Shown here piece after piece: positions 47,701 through 55,417 of a stretch of 64,000 nt of DNA. The position numbers and the translations under genes are program-made. The DNA lies in contig JABAKD010000010.1 of NCBI GenBank assembly GCA_012845835.1, positions 1,072,501 to 1,136,500 of the forward strand, read 5' to 3'. A model generated the notes under the pieces. The model worked only from the letters and a program-made list of their open reading frames with translations, did no database searches and was not told the DNA's origin. The DNA is from Undaria pinnatifida (lineage: Eukaryota > Sar > Phaeophyceae > Laminariales > Alariaceae). The first letter of the stretch is position 1, and every line of letters starts with the position of its first letter.

Positions 47701-48528
47701 ACCACAACCATTGTCACAACTACGACTGCAACCACGACTACTGGTGCAACCGGTGCTAAACACGTTTGTTTTGCACGCCCGTTCCCCTCTCTCTTGCGCG
47801 CCTCTGGCGTCTATAATAACACATAGGTGGTGGACGACTTCCTGAAGGTACCGGGGGCCAAGGTGTTCAGCGTCACCAAGCACAAGGTCACCTATCACGA
47901 CGTCGACCCCACTCCTACCCCCGCCAAAGAAAACGCCTCGGAGAAATCTCTTTCTGAAACTCAAACCGAAGATGATGCTACCACCACCGCCACCACTATC
48001 GATGCTGCTGATGATGAAGAACAAGATTCTCCTTTAGCCGAGGGTAAGGAGGGGGTTTCTGGAGACATGCAGGCGTCTGGTACGGACAGCGGACAGTTGG
48101 CGGAGCCTGGGGCAAAGCAGCAGCAGCAGCAGGCGAAGAGGCTGAGGGTTCGCGCGGTGACAGAGCTGGAGCGCGTGGTGTTCTTATCCCGAGAACGCAT
48201 CTTGGTGCTCGCGTGCCCTGAAGGATTCGGCAACCCTGGCCTGGTTAAATCAAACCACCATCTCACCGAGCTCCAGAAAATGACCTTCATGAGGAGAGAC
48301 CCTACCCTAGTGACACTGCACTACTTGGCACGCGAAGGGGGTGGCTCGGAAGGAGATGGAGGGGAGAGGGGGACGGGGGCGGTGGTGGAGACGGGAGTGG
48401 AGGCGGAGGCGGCGGCGGCGCAGGTGGCTCCGGCGGCGACGAAGCGGAATGTGTACCGGTTCGAGATTGAGGATAAAGAAGCGTTTATTCGCATTATCAG
48501 GAGCGCGTTGCAAAGGTTCCAGACGTGA
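25363..48528 (+). CDS. TBC1D23: TBC1D23 homologue (TBC + rhodanese-like + C-terminal WASH-binding-type domain), 13 exons
   Basis: Exons: 25363-26784, 27520-27776, 28842-29207, 33910-34180, 34710-34758, 36272-36366, 38302-38592, 39076-39150, 40933-41151, 42595-43485, 44635-44868, 47149-47283, 47827-48528. All junctions are GT..AG and in phase, giving about 1,668 residues. An N-terminal disordered tail (1-360) is followed by the TBC domain (about 365-770), the rhodanese-like domain (about 820-1015; FFVVDCRP, CLMGSG), an acidic/low-complexity linker (1015-1435) and the C-terminal domain (1436-1668). The animal protein is about 700 residues; the excess is low-complexity insertion. Animal TBC1D23 captures endosome-derived vesicles at the trans-Golgi through golgins and the WASH complex and is thought to lack GAP activity. 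ATG 25,363 follows an in-frame stop at 25,348. Confidence 0.87.
26785..27519 (+). other. Intron 1 of TBC1D23 homologue
   Basis: Starts with gtaagagggggggg and ends cttgagcag. A short run of tattaatagtattattagtagtagtgg lies near 26,940. No repeat family recognised. Confidence 0.8.
27520..27776 (+). CDS. TBC1D23: TBC1D23 homologue exon 2
   Basis: Joined to exon 1 it reads DIEE|VLAFYCSRRSEAYEPVL, the family's DIE..I.FYC block. LVGPLFAMGLDP and LCTYHDPELVQHLTR follow (family YHEPEL). The region lacks the catalytic Arg-finger (IxxDxxR) and Gln-finger (YxQ) motifs of active RabGAPs, as in animal TBC1D23. Donor ACCAG|GTATTT, phase 2. Confidence 0.88.
27777..28841 (+). other. Intron 2, with TCCTG-type simple repeat
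   Basis: A pyrimidine-rich array of cctgtcctgccctg words lies at 28,370-28,490. Plus-strand frames through it are repeat artefacts. The acceptor is a long pyrimidine tract ending ccgtccag. Confidence 0.75.
28842..29207 (+). CDS. TBC1D23: TBC1D23 homologue exon 3
   Basis: Begins in phase with CFPGWEMPLP and runs through a disordered insertion (about 75 residues rich in Ser, Ala, Gly and Gln). It resumes the TBC helices with LPLWDYLLIRHDKHFG, matching the family's IWDxYL..DPFF block. The insertion is absent from the animal protein. Donor CTTCGG|GTGAGA. Confidence 0.82.
29240..29895. repeat. 13-bp minisatellite (TTCTTATCGACCG)
   Basis: Degenerate at the left (gtgttctt, gagggttctt words) and regular from about 29,590, where ttcttatcgaccg repeats with occasional gagtatac or gagcattc variants. 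Three 13-bp units restore frame, which explains a 181-codon plus-strand frame of repeating RPFLSTVLIDRSY. Confidence 0.9.
30761..31033 (+). mobile_element. tRNA-headed SINE, copy 2
   Basis: Same head (cgccccggtggcgtatcagg), B-box-like gagttcgagcccc and body as 23,491-23,802, followed by an AAATAAAAATAAAAAG-type tail to about 31,086. Lies in intron 3 in gene orientation. Confidence 0.85.
31095..31190 (+). mobile_element. Second tRNA-like head, SINE fragment
   Basis: cgccccgatggtctagtgatt (A-box-like TGGTCTAGTGATT) and gagttcgattctctc (B-box-like) with tRNA-like spacing, then an A-rich tail. It shares only the first bases with the other SINE, so it may be a different SINE family inserted into the first one's tail. 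Confidence 0.6.
32668..32730 (+). mobile_element. SINE 3' body fragment
   Basis: Words gctgaactcttctcgcgat and atgaaggcacctacc align with the 3' part of the SINE body. The copy is truncated and diverged. Confidence 0.5.
33050..33475. repeat. Inverted pair of R1 repeats in intron 3
   Basis: 33,075-33,265 carries R1 forward (gcaagctctgtgtgatactccgat, gtcggcgagtcccctt). 33,310-33,475 carries it in reverse (aggggagtcgtcgacc, gatcggagtatcacacacagcttgc). The two arms could fold into a ~150-bp hairpin in the transcript. Confidence 0.75.
33910..34180 (+). CDS. TBC1D23: TBC1D23 homologue exon 4
   Basis: Joined to exon 3 it reads HFG|FFLLIAALLRHRDELLAL, the last TBC helices of the family. KMATFLNCEG and ATPESFRHHL follow, where animals have a TPASF block. 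Donor CACGAG|GTGAAT leaves phase 0. An alternative donor at 34,248 (GGGGAG|GTATTA) would leave phase 1 and could splice directly to exon 6. Confidence 0.82.
34710..34758 (+). CDS. TBC1D23: Possible 49-bp microexon 5 of TBC1D23 homologue
   Basis: Acceptor GGGGCGCAG| and donor GCAGCAG|GTCAAG bound 49 bases that convert phase 0 to phase 1, exactly what is needed between exons 4 and 6. It encodes VARPAEGGGESNAEAA, a disordered linker with no family match. Accepted only on phase; the donor is weak. Confidence 0.4.
34740..35200. repeat. Irregular tandem repeat in intron 5
   Basis: A module with gatcagatgcagcag, aagcggatccc and gggtttcga(t/c)tg recurs about four times (anchors near 34,750, 34,893, 34,985 and 35,102). 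The first copy overlaps the donor of the proposed microexon. Confidence 0.6.
36272..36366 (+). CDS. TBC1D23: TBC1D23 homologue exon 6
   Basis: Acceptor TTTTTGCTGCAG| (an alternative NAGNAG acceptor three bases later also works). Encodes (A)AKGLSHPSILRVRSLMKN..DKLAADLKNLK, a helical charged linker between the TBC and rhodanese domains. Donor CTCAAG|GTAAAG, phase 0. Confidence 0.65.
36391..36535 (-). mobile_element. MITE-A copy 2 (reverse)
   Basis: The ends (gccggtatgtgcactatagaggga and ctctaaaggaaccagg) and interior gcaaccggcactactactcc match MITE-A in reverse. The copy begins only ~25 bp after the exon 6 donor. Confidence 0.65.
36829..36916 (+). mobile_element. MITE-C copy 1 (88 bp, TTAA-flanked)
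   Basis: TTAA-TGCCTTTACGACTGGAAAG ... CCTAAAGGGG-TTAA. The terminal inverted repeats (GCCTTTA against TAAAGGG) lie between TTAA tetranucleotides, the target duplicated by piggyBac-type transposases. A partial second copy follows at 36,917-37,000. Confidence 0.7.
37035..37245 (-). mobile_element. MITE-B copy 1
   Basis: Starts taggggtctcccagtagggcg and ends cgccgtactgagggac. The interior cgatacaaggcggtcaaaat and ggaatgagtaaggtgaataaggcgg is shared with 44.3, 56.3 and 59.2 kb. Confidence 0.7.
37385..37440. repeat. GACCC pentamer array
   Basis: cgacccgacccgacccg-type repeat in intron 6; related arrays are at 49.79-49.97 kb. Confidence 0.7.
37915..38020 (-). repeat. R1 partial copy (reverse)
   Basis: cgcgcgatcgaagtatcacacccagcttgca aligns to the reverse of R1; the rest is lost. 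Confidence 0.55.
38302..38592 (+). CDS. TBC1D23: TBC1D23 homologue exon 7 (rhodanese N-part)
   Basis: Acceptor TTTCACGCAG|. LSLPQLCLAVSAKEVV matches the LSQALCLAISVSEIL block that precedes the rhodanese fold. A Lys/Gly-rich insertion follows, then the first strand FFFVVDCRPKNQ, identical at the core VVDCRP. Phase 0 at both ends. Donor AATCAG|GTATGT. Confidence 0.9.
39076..39150 (+). CDS. TBC1D23: TBC1D23 homologue exon 8
   Basis: 25 codons: VEAGRFPTAFHLDPSSM and DNPEEMAE. AG.FPTAFHLD is the second conserved rhodanese-like block of the family. Acceptor CTCCGCTCAG|, donor GCGGAG|GTAAGC, phase 0. Confidence 0.92.
39151..40932 (+). other. Intron 8 with SINE fragment and GTAGAGCTACTG repeats
   Basis: A SINE 3' body (cacctgtgaccacgactttgtcc, about 39,270-39,320) with an AAAAATAAAAATAAAA tail near 39,388 is followed by a long degenerate repeat of gtagagctactgctgta (39,410-39,620 and 39,930-40,280). 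Between them is a T-rich stretch with several gtcacgattc or aatcatg words (39,640-39,910). No gene recognised. Confidence 0.65.
40933..41151 (+). CDS. TBC1D23: TBC1D23 homologue exon 9 (rhodanese loop)
   Basis: NIMPVFEPLRRRAHVCLMGSG, then an insertion, then YSYVNTCALFFMKRGFPYVSVLEG. These match the family's HLCFMGSG loop and the helix plus YVSI.SGG strand. Cys ~958 takes the rhodanese active-site position, but the loop lacks the usual CX5R form. Donor GAGGGG|GTGAGT, phase 0. Confidence 0.92.
41213..41530. repeat. Minisatellite in intron 9 (ACTATCGGATGACGATT, ~17 bp)
   Basis: About 18 degenerate units of actatcgga(t/)gacgatt, with substitutions and small indels. Confidence 0.85.
42271..42298. 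repeat. Poly-C tract in intron 9
   Basis: A run of more than 25 C. Further downstream (42,440-42,590) CCCAACC-type pyrimidine repeats lead into the exon 10 acceptor, perhaps serving as an extended polypyrimidine tract. Confidence 0.85.
42595..43485 (+). CDS. TBC1D23: TBC1D23 homologue exon 10
   Basis: Joined to exon 9 it reads EG|GFAAAHELVMD, the family's GGF.AL...L block closing the rhodanese-like domain. The next ~285 residues are an expanded linker rich in Gly and Ala. It contains DVPACRLCLAQKA, FRGMNMNMNMGMF and a charged SKDKDAKKEAKKDDAEGW stretch, ending FGSLFRK. Donor CGCAAG|GTGCGA, phase 0. Confidence 0.87.
43486..44634 (+). other. Intron 10
   Basis: Includes a stretch with alternating atatcgatat-like words (43,540-43,590) and the MITE-B copy at 44,253-44,494. 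The acceptor is cttggaacctccag. Confidence 0.7.
44253..44494 (+). mobile_element. MITE-B copy 2
   Basis: gtggggctccgcggttaaggcgg at the left and gaccgccttgctgggggaccc at the right. Interior agtcgcgccaagcaattttgaccgcc. Contains four tandem TTACTAGCCC decamers (44,427-44,470). Confidence 0.75.
44635..44868 (+). CDS. TBC1D23: TBC1D23 homologue exon 11
   Basis: MQAQSLKAADMAAAWSELRD, then VEVQEILGDEDEEDDGGGLFVIGDDGSEASE. The acidic stretch corresponds to the animal protein's FSIGDEEEYD region before its C-terminal domain. Donor AGCGAG|GTAAGC, phase 0. Confidence 0.85.
45098..45350. repeat. 12-bp minisatellite (AAGTATTAATAG)
   Basis: About 20 units, mostly aagtattaatag(a) with g/c variants. Because 12 is divisible by 3, a plus-strand frame of repeating EVLI/EVLM results. 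Not a gene. Confidence 0.92.
45424..45511 (+). mobile_element. MITE-C copy 2 (88 bp, TTAA-flanked)
   Basis: TTAA-TCCCTTTACAACTGGAAA ... GGCTCTAAAGGGG-TTAA. Same length and orientation as 36,829-36,916. Confidence 0.8.
45716..45895. repeat. 11-bp minisatellite (AAGATCACGAC)
   Basis: About 16 units of a(a/g)gatcacgac with few changes. The frame of repeating DHDKITTRSR is an artefact (33 bp = three units). Confidence 0.95.
46166..46312 (+). mobile_element. MITE-A copy 3
   Basis: ggtccctctatagtgccgg ... actataagagggacc. Interior tagcgcctgtgaaatcgc and cacagatgggtacaacc. Confidence 0.8.
46985..47100 (-). mobile_element. SINE 3' fragment (reverse)
   Basis: Reverse complement matches the SINE body: cgacgagcagcg, tgctgaaccc, gaaggcaag and ggcacccgtgaccgcggct. 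Ends ~50 bp before the exon 12 acceptor. Confidence 0.75.
47149..47283 (+). CDS. TBC1D23: TBC1D23 homologue exon 12
   Basis: 45 codons: TPDSDFEGFDGEHRPHSTGG, then ARSMADKELALLEHRLSGQIKGATM. An acidic stretch and a charged helix precede the C-terminal domain. Acceptor GGTATAGCAG|, donor ACTATG|GTGAGT, phase 0. Confidence 0.78.
47827..48528 (+). CDS. TBC1D23: TBC1D23 homologue exon 13 (C-terminal domain and stop)
   Basis: VVDDFLKVPGAKVFSVTKHK starts the C-terminal PH-like domain. An acidic insertion of ~80 residues follows, then ELERVVFLSRERILVLACPE, LQKMTFMRRDPTLVTLHYL and YRFEIEDKEAFIRIIRSALQ, with TGA at 48,526. In animals this domain binds the WASH subunit FAM21 and phosphoinositides. The conserved hydrophobic pattern is kept around the insertions. 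Confidence 0.9.
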   Translation: MVDDFLKVPGAKVFSVTKHKVTYHDVDPTPTPAKENASEKSLSETQTEDDATTTATTIDAADDEEQDSPLAEGKEGVSGDMQASGTDSGQLAEPGAKQQQQQAKRLRVRAVTELERVVFLSRERILVLACPEGFGNPGLVKSNHHLTELQKMTFMRRDPTLVTLHYLAREGGGSEGDGGERGTGAVVETGVEAEAAAAQVAPAATKRNVYRFEIEDKEAFIRIIRSALQRFQT

Positions 48529-48745
48529 AAGACGTTTTCTTCTTTTTCTTCTTTTTTTCTTCAATTTTTTTGTTGAGGTTTTTTTGTTGAGGTTTTGGTT
48601 GTTTTTAGCTCCTTTTTGTTGGTTGAGTCGTCGAGTTGTTGTGGTTATTATCTGCTCGATGTTTTTTTTTTCTCGTTTTGTTTTGGTTTTTGGTTTCTTG
48701 CTCTTCTCCGTGTGTGTGTTTTTTCTGGCGATCGGCGCTGTAGAG

Positions 48746-48901
48746 ATCCCTCTATGGTGCCGATTGCCCGCTGTAGTGCGTGTGAAATCGCATGGCACAG
48801 ATGGGCACAACCAATAGTGTCAGTATGCGGAGTAGTGCCGGTTGCCGCTATAGGACGGGTATTTTACTCTATAGTGCACATACCGGCACTATAGAGGGAC
48901 C
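48746..48901 (+). mobile_element. MITE-A copy 4
   Basis: atccctctatggtgccg ... ccggcactatagagggac. Complete terminal inverted repeats. Lies ~220 bp after the stop of the TBC1D23 homologue, so it may be part of its 3' UTR. Confidence 0.85.
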
Positions 48902-49409
48902 GGCACTGATGTGATTGGTTTTCAGGGAGAGTACGTTTGTTAGCGGAGCCGCTACCTTGGTGCCGTTGGTGCAGTCAATGCCCTATGCAGGCGTGGGTGG
49001 GTGTGCTCGCACGCGATAGGCGATGTCGGGTAGAAGTAGTGAGTTGTCCATGACGTACTATAACATTACGGTTGGGTGGCGTTAGGATATTGCTTTCTAG
49101 TTTTTATGCCCTTGCTGGCAAATAATGATCGTCTGGTTATGTTGAAAAGGGGTGAGTGCCACTATGTTGTGCATCCCTATGGGATGCACGTGTAGTAGTA
49201 GGTGTCTTGCTCCTGGACTTGTAGTAGGTTTGTTTGTCTGCTTGTTGTCTTGTCTGTTTTGTTTTGCTTGGGTTCGTGCTCATTTGAAGCGCGCCTGAGT
49301 TACACAGCACAGCACCGCAGCCCTGGGGTCAAATTTAGACGAGAATGCAGGGAAGAGCGCGCTCCAGTTTTGCTGACTGGCTCAAAAAAGTAGGAGGTAC
49401 AGTAGTTGT

Positions 49410-49614
49410 GCCTCTATAGCGCGCGGGTTGAGTAGTGCCGTTCGCCGGCTATAGTGCCTATGGAAGTCGGTTGGCGCAGGTGGGAACAATCAGTAGTGTC
49501 AGTATGCGGGGTAGTGCCGGTTGCCGCTATAGTGCCGGTATTGCCTTCTATTAATAGCATATTAATAGCAAACACTGGCACTATAGATGCACTATAGATG
49601 CACTATAGAGGGAC
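49410..49614 (+). mobile_element. MITE-A copy 5
   Basis: gcctctatagcgcg ... cactatagagggacc. The right terminus is partially triplicated (ctatagatgca repeated twice before the end). Confidence 0.8.
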
Positions 49615-49789
49615 CCTTACTGTGATGAAGACCGAGTATAAGATGCTGAATGGCGCACGAAAAGAACCAGAGCGTTGGGACAAATTGAATCGCCATTAGC
49701 CTAGTCTAGACTCGTAGCCCCCGTGTGGAAGCTTGAATTAGTCGGGGTTTTTCCCAGGTCGCGTTAATTCTCGCGGGTCAAATCGGGTC

Positions 49790-49975
49790 AGGGTGTATAT
49801 TCTCGGTCAGGTCGGGTCGGGTCGGGTCTCGTCAATCCTCACCGTACGGGTCTGGTCAGGTTGATGCTACCCGACTTGTCAATATTCTCGCGGGTCGGGT
49901 CCGGTCAGGGTGATCCGACCCGACCCGACCCGACCCGACCCGTAATATACCGAATACCTCATAAACCGACCCGAC
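49790..49975. repeat. GGGTC array followed by inverted CCGACCC array
   Basis: gtcgggtcgggtcgggtc (about 49,810-49,830) and cgggtcgggtccggtcaggg (about 49,893) are followed by ccgacccgacccgaccc (49,917-49,942), its reverse complement. Similar pentamers occur at 37.4 kb. Confidence 0.75.
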
Positions 49976-52290
49976 TCTGCCCGCGAGATTTTGAGTACGT
50001 CCTGAGCCGGCGTAGGGGTGGGATCAGGTCCCGTGAAATGTCCTGGAGTTTTTTCAAGGCAGGCGGACGTTGGATCTAAGGAGCTAAAGCTCTGTCTGGT
50101 ATTATTTGCCTTGATCCGAGAGCAGTGGGTGGGTGGGTCGGGCGCACCGTCTCGATATGTACTATTAGAGGCCTGTACAAATATTGTACGCCGTGCGTTT
50201 GGAATTTGCCTCTCCGCGAATCGCGCCGCACCCGAGCGGCGCGGGGGGGGGAGCTGTGACGTTGACTGTCCACTCTTGACGGGTGTCCGAAACAGAGGCA
50301 GGAGGAGGAAATATGTGGAAGGCGTTTTTTATTGATTTTGTGGGTCCGTTACCTTGTGCATGCTGCTGGCGGTGCGTACGCTTTTTTTTGTTGTGTTTGA
50401 AGCAAAATAATACGAATATTATTGTAGAAGATGTAGCCTCAACAGTGTTCGTTGCGCAGCGTTACGCGAAGGAGCTCAGGAATACCGATACTTACTTGTT
50501 CTTTTGTTTGCCGTCTACAGTACTCGTAGCATGGTACTACAACAGAAAGCAGTTTCTTCGTGCGTGTTGTGAACTAGTAATACCAGTAGGGGGTTTGTTT
50601 GTCCCCATCGTTTACTATTAGGGGTTCGGCACAACAGACACTCCGTTGCTGCTGCTGCTGTTGTTATTGCTGCGACTTTTATTTTTTTCATGTTTGCATG
50701 CATGCATGACATACATGTGGCCGGGAAAACTCTGGAACTTGGGGTCATTCCTAACGAACACAAAAAAATGTCAGGAACTCGACACAAAAGAACGTGACGT
50801 TTTCGCGAATCGTGACATTTGTCAGGAATCCTAGATAATAATGAATTATTCAATGGCAAAATGAGGAAAAGTATTTTTCGTATACGAGTATACAAACCAG
50901 GTACAGCAGAAGAGGTCCGTTTTCCCTCTCACGGCCATGTGGAGCTACGAGTAATAGTGACTGTAGGGATGCCTACGAGAAGAAGAGCTATATATAGCTG
51001 CATACATATCTATACGAGTACCTCTCGGACTGAAAGAAAAGCTAGAAGAAGACCTCTCGTGCGCTTGCGCGTCATTTGTTAGCTGGTCCCTGCGAATGAT
51101 GCGCGGAGCGCGTTCGACCGAGCATCAGCGATCAACTTTTGAGCCACGCTCAGACATTGAGTTATCTATTCCAAAAAGAAAACGCCCTGATTCTAAATAA
51201 AATTGTCCCCTTCCAAACAAACGCGGGTGCAGTCCTAGACTCTGCACAGTAAGAAGAAACTAGTCTACACCCACCAGCAAAAAAAGCTACTCCGAGTATT
51301 TATTACTACTGTAGATTAGACTAGACTAATTAAAATACCTGGTACTTTAAATTAGTGTTGGATCATGTTTGCACAGCAGCAGTAATACATGTAAACGTCA
51401 CAGTACGACCGGATCCACACAAAGGATTTGTCCGCCCGCACAGCAGCAGCAGCGATGAGTGATTGTTGCAGCACCCGTCCATCCTACCGACCAGCGTCTC
51501 TTCTGTGTCGCAATCCTTTCCGCGGCTTCATGTATACTATGATAGTCTAACGCATCACAACAAGATTGATGCAGGGCCCGCGAGCCTCCATCTGTCATAC
51601 GACGAGTACCTCCCGCTTATCTCACGCATGATACGAACTACAGTACCAACAACGCTGATGACGGGAGCTCCTTTGGTTTTGTGTGATCATCGTACATCAT
51701 GCGAACGCTCGCCGAGGTTTCATCATCATCGGGTTATCATTCCGCAAAGGAAGGATGATGTGATTCGAAATTCCAAACGGGCGGGGACAGCAAAAACGCA
51801 AACCTGAACATGTGGTACTAAAAATAATATGATACGATACGAAATTGGTACGTAGGGGACAGGGGGCGTTTAAATATAAAAATCTCACCGCATATTTTTG
51901 GTCGCTATCGTGTAACGTCTTTCGAATTTAATCTCCTTCCGACATCCTTTGTCATGATCTTGCTAAATCTCCATTAATCGTCCATCGCGCAGATATACTG
52001 CAACTACTATCATAATTCGAGAAGGGCGCTCTTGCTCTTTGTCCTGCGGATCATCGTTCGTCGGCGACCCGACCCGCAAAGGGTATACCGGTATGCCGCA
52101 GGCACACTACTAACAGCGGCGAAGGATCAACTCACGGCACCCAACTTTTTTCGTACTCAAGAATTTACTGTATCATAGAGCAGTACGCCCAGCCGAATAC
52201 AGCGCTGGGAGCATGACGCGGGACGACTGCAATACGAAAAAATCCTGACCCCGTGGAGGCTGGAATTGGTTGCAGCTCGTACTACTGTAC

Positions 52291-52401
52291 ATGGACCTCC
52301 TCCGAGTTTTGACGAAGAGAGAGCCGTCGCCGCCGGCGGGGGAGGACGCTGCTCCCGAGGCGGCTGCTTCCCCCCAAAACAGGCTCCTTCAGCTCAGCCA
52401 G
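52291..52401 (+). CDS. PH-domain gene exon 1
   Basis: ATG at 52,291; MDLLRVLTKREPSPPAGED, Ala/Pro-rich, ending RLLQLSQ. Donor AGCCAG|GTGGGG, phase 0. Start chosen because it opens the only frame that splices in phase to exon 2; further upstream exons cannot be excluded. Confidence 0.6.
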
Positions 52402-55385
52402 GTGGGGTCGGTGTACGATAGGATGTGGGTCTGATTTTTTTTGCTTTTGGTCATTTTGCTTGGTTGCGTTCGTTTTGTTTGCTGCTGTGATGAGCTGTCG
52501 GCAATGAACGATCGCCCGACCACCCGCGTGAACCGAAGCGCTATATCAACTGGAGAAGGTGTGTAATTGTCGTACAGTAGTAGCGAAATGACGAGACATA
52601 AGTTACGTGGAAGGAGGGAGAAGGTGGCAAAAATGTGACTGCCTGTCTCGTAGCCCTCTGGATGTCGTTATCCAACACCCTCCAGCGCACCTGTCTGTGA
52701 TTTAATATCAGTCTATTGTCGCACTCGCTCGTTTTTTCATGCGCAGGACATTAAAATTTATAACATACCAGTACATACTGTATCCCATGAAAAGGGGGCA
52801 AATGACTCCCTTTTCCCGTCGTCCTCACACCCTCGAGATCATGTGCGTGTAATACAATACCGCACTCACTCGTGCTTTCATGCCCAGGATGCGTGCAAGG
52901 AAAAAGTGGCAAACAACTCCTGTATCAATACTCCTGTATCAATACTCCTGTATCAATACTCCTGTATCAATACTCCTGTATCAATACTCCTGTATCAATA
53001 CTCCTGTATCAATACTCCTGTATCAATACTCCTGTATCAATACTCCTGTATCAATACTCCTGTATCAATACTCCTGTATCAATACTCCTGTATCAATACT
53101 CCTGTATCAATACTCCTGTATCAATACTCCTGTATCAATACTCCTGTATCAATACTCCTGTATCAATACTCCTGTATCAATACTCCTGTATCAATACTCC
53201 TGTATCAATACTCCTGTATCAATACTCCTGTATCAATACTCCTGTATCAATACTCCTGTATCAATACTCCTGTATCAATACTCCTGTATCAATACTCCTG
53301 TATCAATACTCCTGTATCAATACTCCTGTACCAATACTACTGTATCAATACTCCTGTATCAATACTCCTGTATCAATACTCCTGTATCAATACTCCTGTA
53401 TCAATACTCCTGTATCAATACTCCTGTATCAATACTCCTGTATCAATACTCCTGTATCAATACTCCTGTATCAATACTCCTGTATCAATACTCCTGTATC
53501 AATACTCCTGTATCAATACGACTAGCGCCCCGTCGTGGTTTTGCGTAGATAGATGTGTCCTACAGTACATGACCTGACATCCTTTGAGCGCGTCCATCCG
53601 TGCTCTAAAAACGCACCCACTCGTGCTTTAATCCCGCTCAGGATATATACCTAGAGGAAGAGCGTCACCAACACGCATTGATGGCCCTCGACAGCTCTGT
53701 CCTCGGCTGCGGCAGCGACGACTGGTCAGTAGACAGCGACTACGCGTTCCCAGACTTCCCCGACGATGCAAACCACCAGCCAAGAATAGGTCATCAACGG
53801 TCCGCATCAAACCCCGACCATGTACGTCGAGATGGGCGAGGGCTATCCTCAGGTAGCCGCGCCCGGGCCTCCCGTGCTAGAGCTGGCAAGGCGGTGGGGG
53901 CGGAGGAGAAGATAGGTCTTCATGCACACGTCGATTCCTTGACAGGGGTACAAGGGTTAGAGGTGGAAGAGGCAGACTTGCTCCCTGTTCCCCAGCCTCT
54001 GGGAGTTGGCACAGAAGATAACACCGGGGCGGGGCAGGAGGAACAGCAGCCACCCGCGTCTGATGCTCGGCTCTTGAGGGATCCCGGCAGCAGCACTGAT
54101 AGCACGCAGATTCTGAGGCTCGAGCAACGGATGTTTCTTAAGGTGGCCCGGTCGACGTCCAACTCTAGAGAGGGTATATCAAATTTGGTACTTAATGCCT
54201 TTGACATGTACCTGGTACTCGGTCGTGAATGCCTTGGCATGTGCTCGGTACTGAATGCCTTGCCAAGTATGTATTCGGTACCGAATGCATGCCCTGACAA
54301 GCACTCGTTGCTGAAAAACGTCATGAAAGGTACTCGGTATTGAGTACCCCACCAAGTATTCTGGTACTGAATGCCTTGAAAACAGCAGTGATAAACTTCA
54401 AGGCAGACATACTTGAGTCAACTACAGTTCGCGTCATGTTTATAAGGCTGTTCGAGCATTTTGTAGAGCCGTGAGTCGGCAGGATTTCACGACTAAAGAC
54501 TAATCAATAGGTGCCGGTAGCCAACTAAATGACTTTAAACCGCAAGTCAGCCGGCGAAACCATCTTATAGTCGGCCGACATGCCGATTTAAAGCCAGGAA
54601 AGCGAAGCGAGCCAAATCAACCCCCTCCGGCCCCGCCAAGAAAAAAAACGCACTCCGCATTAAACAAACCTTCCTTCCAGCATGGAACCCCAATAAGTCG
54701 GATACTTGGCACCTCTGGAAAACGACCAATTATTAGTCTGACTATTAACTAGTTGGTGACAAGAGTCGTGACGACTCACAGCTCTAGCGTTTTGGCCTTC
54801 CATAACGTGACCACAGTTACTCTTCGGGAGGGTACCCCGATTCCAGCTTCCAGTCGCCACGCCCAGACGTCCAGAGCTCGACAAGCCCCCAACAGGCAAA
54901 TCAAGCAAATCCCAACAAAACTGCATGCATAGTCTACTTGCTACCCCCTTTTCTTAACGCCCAGTCGGGTCGCAGGCCGCACTTCGAACGAACCTGATCC
55001 CCCTTTTGCGAACGCGTGTTCGAATCACAGGCCGCCTTTCAGCTGCTCGAAGAGCGAGATCGCCTGTATCCCGTGTCGCTAGGGTCATGGAACGCGGGGG
55101 CCGGAGTAACTGTCGGGGGGGAGCGTTTCGGTAAAGGAGCTAATGCCGGTGGCGGTGCGTTTGCTGGGGTTATTGAGGCCCGTGCTCGGCTTCAAGGGAG
55201 CGGGTCGGGTAGGAACACCATCAGGTCCGGGACTTTGAGGAAGGCTACAGCGAGGAGCGTTGGAAGACTGGAAACGACGACTTGGAAGACGAAGTACGTT
55301 GAGCTCACGCCGGGGAAGTTTGCGTACGCCGATGCGTCGTCTGTGCTCGGGAAAAGGTGCGAAACGTGTTTCGCACACGCCGGGG

Positions 55386-55417
<32 letters not shown>

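Larger units (their letters stand above)
48529..52290. other. Spacer between the two genes
   Basis: T-rich presumed 3' UTR (48,530-48,720), two MITE-A copies, GGGTC arrays (49.79-49.97 kb), and open frames of about 60-115 codons without recognisable motifs (for example 50,283-50,621). Promoter and 5' UTR of the PH-domain gene presumably lie in 51.9-52.29 kb; no defined element was found. Confidence 0.5.

Noticed and set aside
52916-53519. CRISPR-like array
   Set aside because: Repeats are only 14 bp and directly adjacent with no spacers; the genome is eukaryotic.
52843-53577. Three overlapping plus-strand frames of 217-244 codons
   Set aside because: They are the three readings of one 14-bp minisatellite with no non-repeat domain.
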